From Oscillospiraceae bacterium (lineage in GTDB: Bacteria; Bacillota; Clostridia; UMGS1810): a stretch of DNA of 23,630 nt. The position numbers and the translations under genes were made by a program. Below, one piece after another: positions 23,607-23,630 of the stretch. Location of the stretch: assembly GCA_021629085.1 (NCBI GenBank), contig JAJXRJ010000033.1, positions 1 to 23,630 on the forward strand. Direction: 5' to 3'. Under the pieces are notes generated by a model. It ran no database searches, was not told where the DNA came from, and worked only from the letters and a program-made list of their open reading frames with translations. Numbering within the stretch: the stretch's first letter is position 1; each line of letters starts with the position of its first letter.

Positions 23607-23630
23607 TTGACAAATGCGTATATATTGTAT
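23607..23630 (+). promoter_or_regulatory. Partial promoter at the right edge
   Basis: A perfect TTGACA at 23607-23612 is followed by AT-rich sequence; the matching -10 would fall at or beyond the end of the window. It presumably serves the next gene to the right. Confidence 0.4.

Overview
The window reads as a chromosome segment of an anaerobic Gram-positive bacterium of the class Clostridia. Supporting signs are S-layer-homology (SLH) repeats, a copper-amine-oxidase-type stalk domain on a secreted glycosidase, strong AGGAGG-type ribosome sites, TTGACA/TATAAT promoters, GTG/TTG starts, a clostridial-type Rex operator and many U-tailed hairpin terminators. I do not commit to a genus. I saw no rRNA, tRNA, CRISPR array, insertion sequence or transposase. 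All 18 genes are intact; the left edge holds only the end of an upstream transcript and the right edge cuts into the next promoter.

Layout. (1) 265-1373: two overlapping flavodoxin-fold proteins that each keep a different half of the family's motifs. (2) 1577-4027: an exported alpha/alpha-barrel protein with three SLH repeats, followed by a membrane-tethered DUF4430 protein; together these resemble the two halves of transcobalamin/intrinsic factor. (3) 4201-7011: a secreted 936-residue GH10 glycosidase with a stalk domain and jelly-roll modules. (4) 7218-11165: a MarR regulator and a heterodimeric ABC exporter in one operon, behind a promoter with a perfect inverted repeat that is probably the MarR operator. 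(5) 11390-13254: a cysteine glutathione-peroxidase-type enzyme, then an iron-containing alcohol dehydrogenase whose promoter carries a near-perfect Rex box. (6) 13416-13706: a small Mor-type DNA-binding protein, convergent with (7) 13745-15247 (minus), an exported RCC1-like repeat protein. (8) 15326-15486 (minus): a strong candidate small structured RNA with its own consensus promoter, a rod-like fold and a UUCG-capped terminator. (9) 15562-16515 (minus): an L-lactate dehydrogenase-family enzyme. (10) 16672-23557: a maltodextrin uptake and breakdown operon (binding lipoprotein, two permeases, 4-alpha-glucanotransferase, glycogen/maltodextrin phosphorylase), divergent from ldh.

How they fit together. 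The right-hand operon would import linear glucans, remodel them with MalQ and release glucose-1-phosphate with GlgP. The lactate dehydrogenase and the Rex-linked alcohol dehydrogenase would reoxidise the NADH from glycolysis. The GH10 enzyme would act outside the cell on xylan-like polymers. The SLH/DUF4430 pair looks like a surface capture device for a small ligand, with cobalamin or a related corrinoid as the guess from homology. The MarR exporter operon and the peroxidase are drug/toxin and peroxide defence functions.

The two items I would look at first are the candidate RNA at 15326-15486 and the split transcobalamin-like pair at 1577-4027.
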